Positions 63,818 through 64,000 of a DNA stretch of 64,000 nucleotides are shown here, one piece after another. Origin of the DNA: Ascidiaceihabitans sp023955215 (GTDB lineage Bacteria > Pseudomonadota > Alphaproteobacteria > Rhodobacterales > Rhodobacteraceae); contig CALSPX010000009.1 of assembly GCA_943788345.1 (NCBI GenBank), forward strand, positions 1 through 64,000. Direction: 5' to 3'. Positions within the stretch are counted from its first letter, which is position 1, and each line of letters starts with the position of its first letter. The notes under the pieces were generated by a model. The model saw nothing but the letters and a program-made list of their open reading frames with translations, was not told the origin of the DNA and did no database searches. The translations under genes and the position numbers were made by a program.

Positions 63818-64000
63818 CCGGCGCTACAACCGCGGATATCGATGGCGTGGTTTGACCCCAAAATGGTGATGCGCACGTCAGAGCGGTTCACCGAAAACGC
63901 GGTGCCCGAGGAATGGAACATCTGTGAAACGGCAACCAACTGATCACCTTTGCGGGTGGTCACAGGTTCGCTGACCCAAATGGTGTCTTGGCCTGCTTCA
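63814..64000 (-). CDS. Hypothetical protein, C-terminal fragment (cut by window edge)
   Basis: Reading the minus strand from the edge gives about 61 residues ending at TAA 63814-63816: DTIWVSEPVTTRKGDQLVAV, SQMFHSSGTAFSVNRSDVR, ILGSNHAIDIRGCSAG. Beta-rich; I do not recognise it. It shares TTAA at 63814-63817 with the RND gene stop. Confidence 0.6.
   Translation of the reverse strand, partial: EAGQDTIWVSEPVTTRKGDQLVAVSQMFHSSGTAFSVNRSDVRITILGSNHAIDIRGCSAG

Overview
The window reads as a chromosomal segment of a marine Rhodobacteraceae (Roseobacter-group) alphaproteobacterium. The evidence is gene order and family type: nrdR-ribD and ribE-ribB-ribH-nusB, SDR-uvrC-pgsA-moaD-moaE, ubiA / rsmE-gshA, dnaG-rpoD, soxBDAG beside a glutamate dehydrogenase, and uracil-DNA glycosylase-moaB-RND pump. 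I see no rRNA, tRNA, CRISPR array, prophage or insertion sequence. Most genes are packed head to tail with 4-bp ATGA/GTGA overlaps.

Layout. 1-11.2 kb is a galactoside utilisation locus. A minus-strand operon encodes a sugar-binding protein, two permeases, a GH4 alpha-galactosidase, an SDR sugar dehydrogenase, DgoK, DgoA, an SMP-30 lactonase and a GH42 beta-galactosidase that is cut by the left edge. A divergent plus-strand operon encodes an IclR regulator, the transport ATPase and a hydroxyacid dehydrogenase. Together they describe import of alpha- and beta-galactosides, cytoplasmic hydrolysis, and oxidation of galactose by the De Ley-Doudoroff route to pyruvate and glyceraldehyde 3-phosphate. 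Galactonate dehydratase is the only step not seen. 12.4-19.1 kb holds glutamate dehydrogenase and heterotetrameric sarcosine oxidase. 19.5-25.8 kb holds dnaG, rpoD, yjbQ, nrdR and ribD. 25.8-32.6 kb holds a DM13 protein, hpd with an Lrp-type regulator, and the capsule genes kpsS-kpsD-kpsC, which separate ribD from ribE-ribB-ribH-nusB (32.9-35.7 kb). 35.7-42.1 kb holds a quinone oxidoreductase, a DMT exporter, a CoxG-like protein, an ABC-2 exporter, an S49 peptidase and a pteridine-reductase-like SDR. 42.3-45.7 kb is uvrC-pgsA-moaDE. 45.7-53.5 kb has a LysR/epimerase pair, an OmpA-like envelope protein, ubiA, rsmE and gshA. 53.6-57.3 kb is a minus-strand pyrB-pyrC'-plsY operon with two unknown membrane proteins. 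57.5-63.8 kb has a uracil-DNA glycosylase, moaB and an RND efflux pair. A hypothetical gene is cut by the right edge.

Five reading frames are broken by what looks like a single inserted base: a hydroxyacid dehydrogenase near 11125, a small membrane protein at 11635, glutamate dehydrogenase at 12577, kpsS in a run of seven G at 32182, and an RND transporter at 63467. Four of the five fall unambiguously in a homopolymer. The simplest reading is a homopolymer error in the sequence. The kpsS G-tract could also be a phase-variation switch of a capsule gene.

Other points of interest are a galactose dehydrogenase-like SDR whose YxxxK lysine is an asparagine, a dihydroorotase homologue lacking its metal ligands, a RibB with a degenerate cyclohydrolase domain, a mini-cistron translationally coupled to soxD, several clean operator-like palindromes in divergent promoters, and perfect DnaA boxes in front of nrdR and uvrC. 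I did not find a clearly new defence or mobile system.
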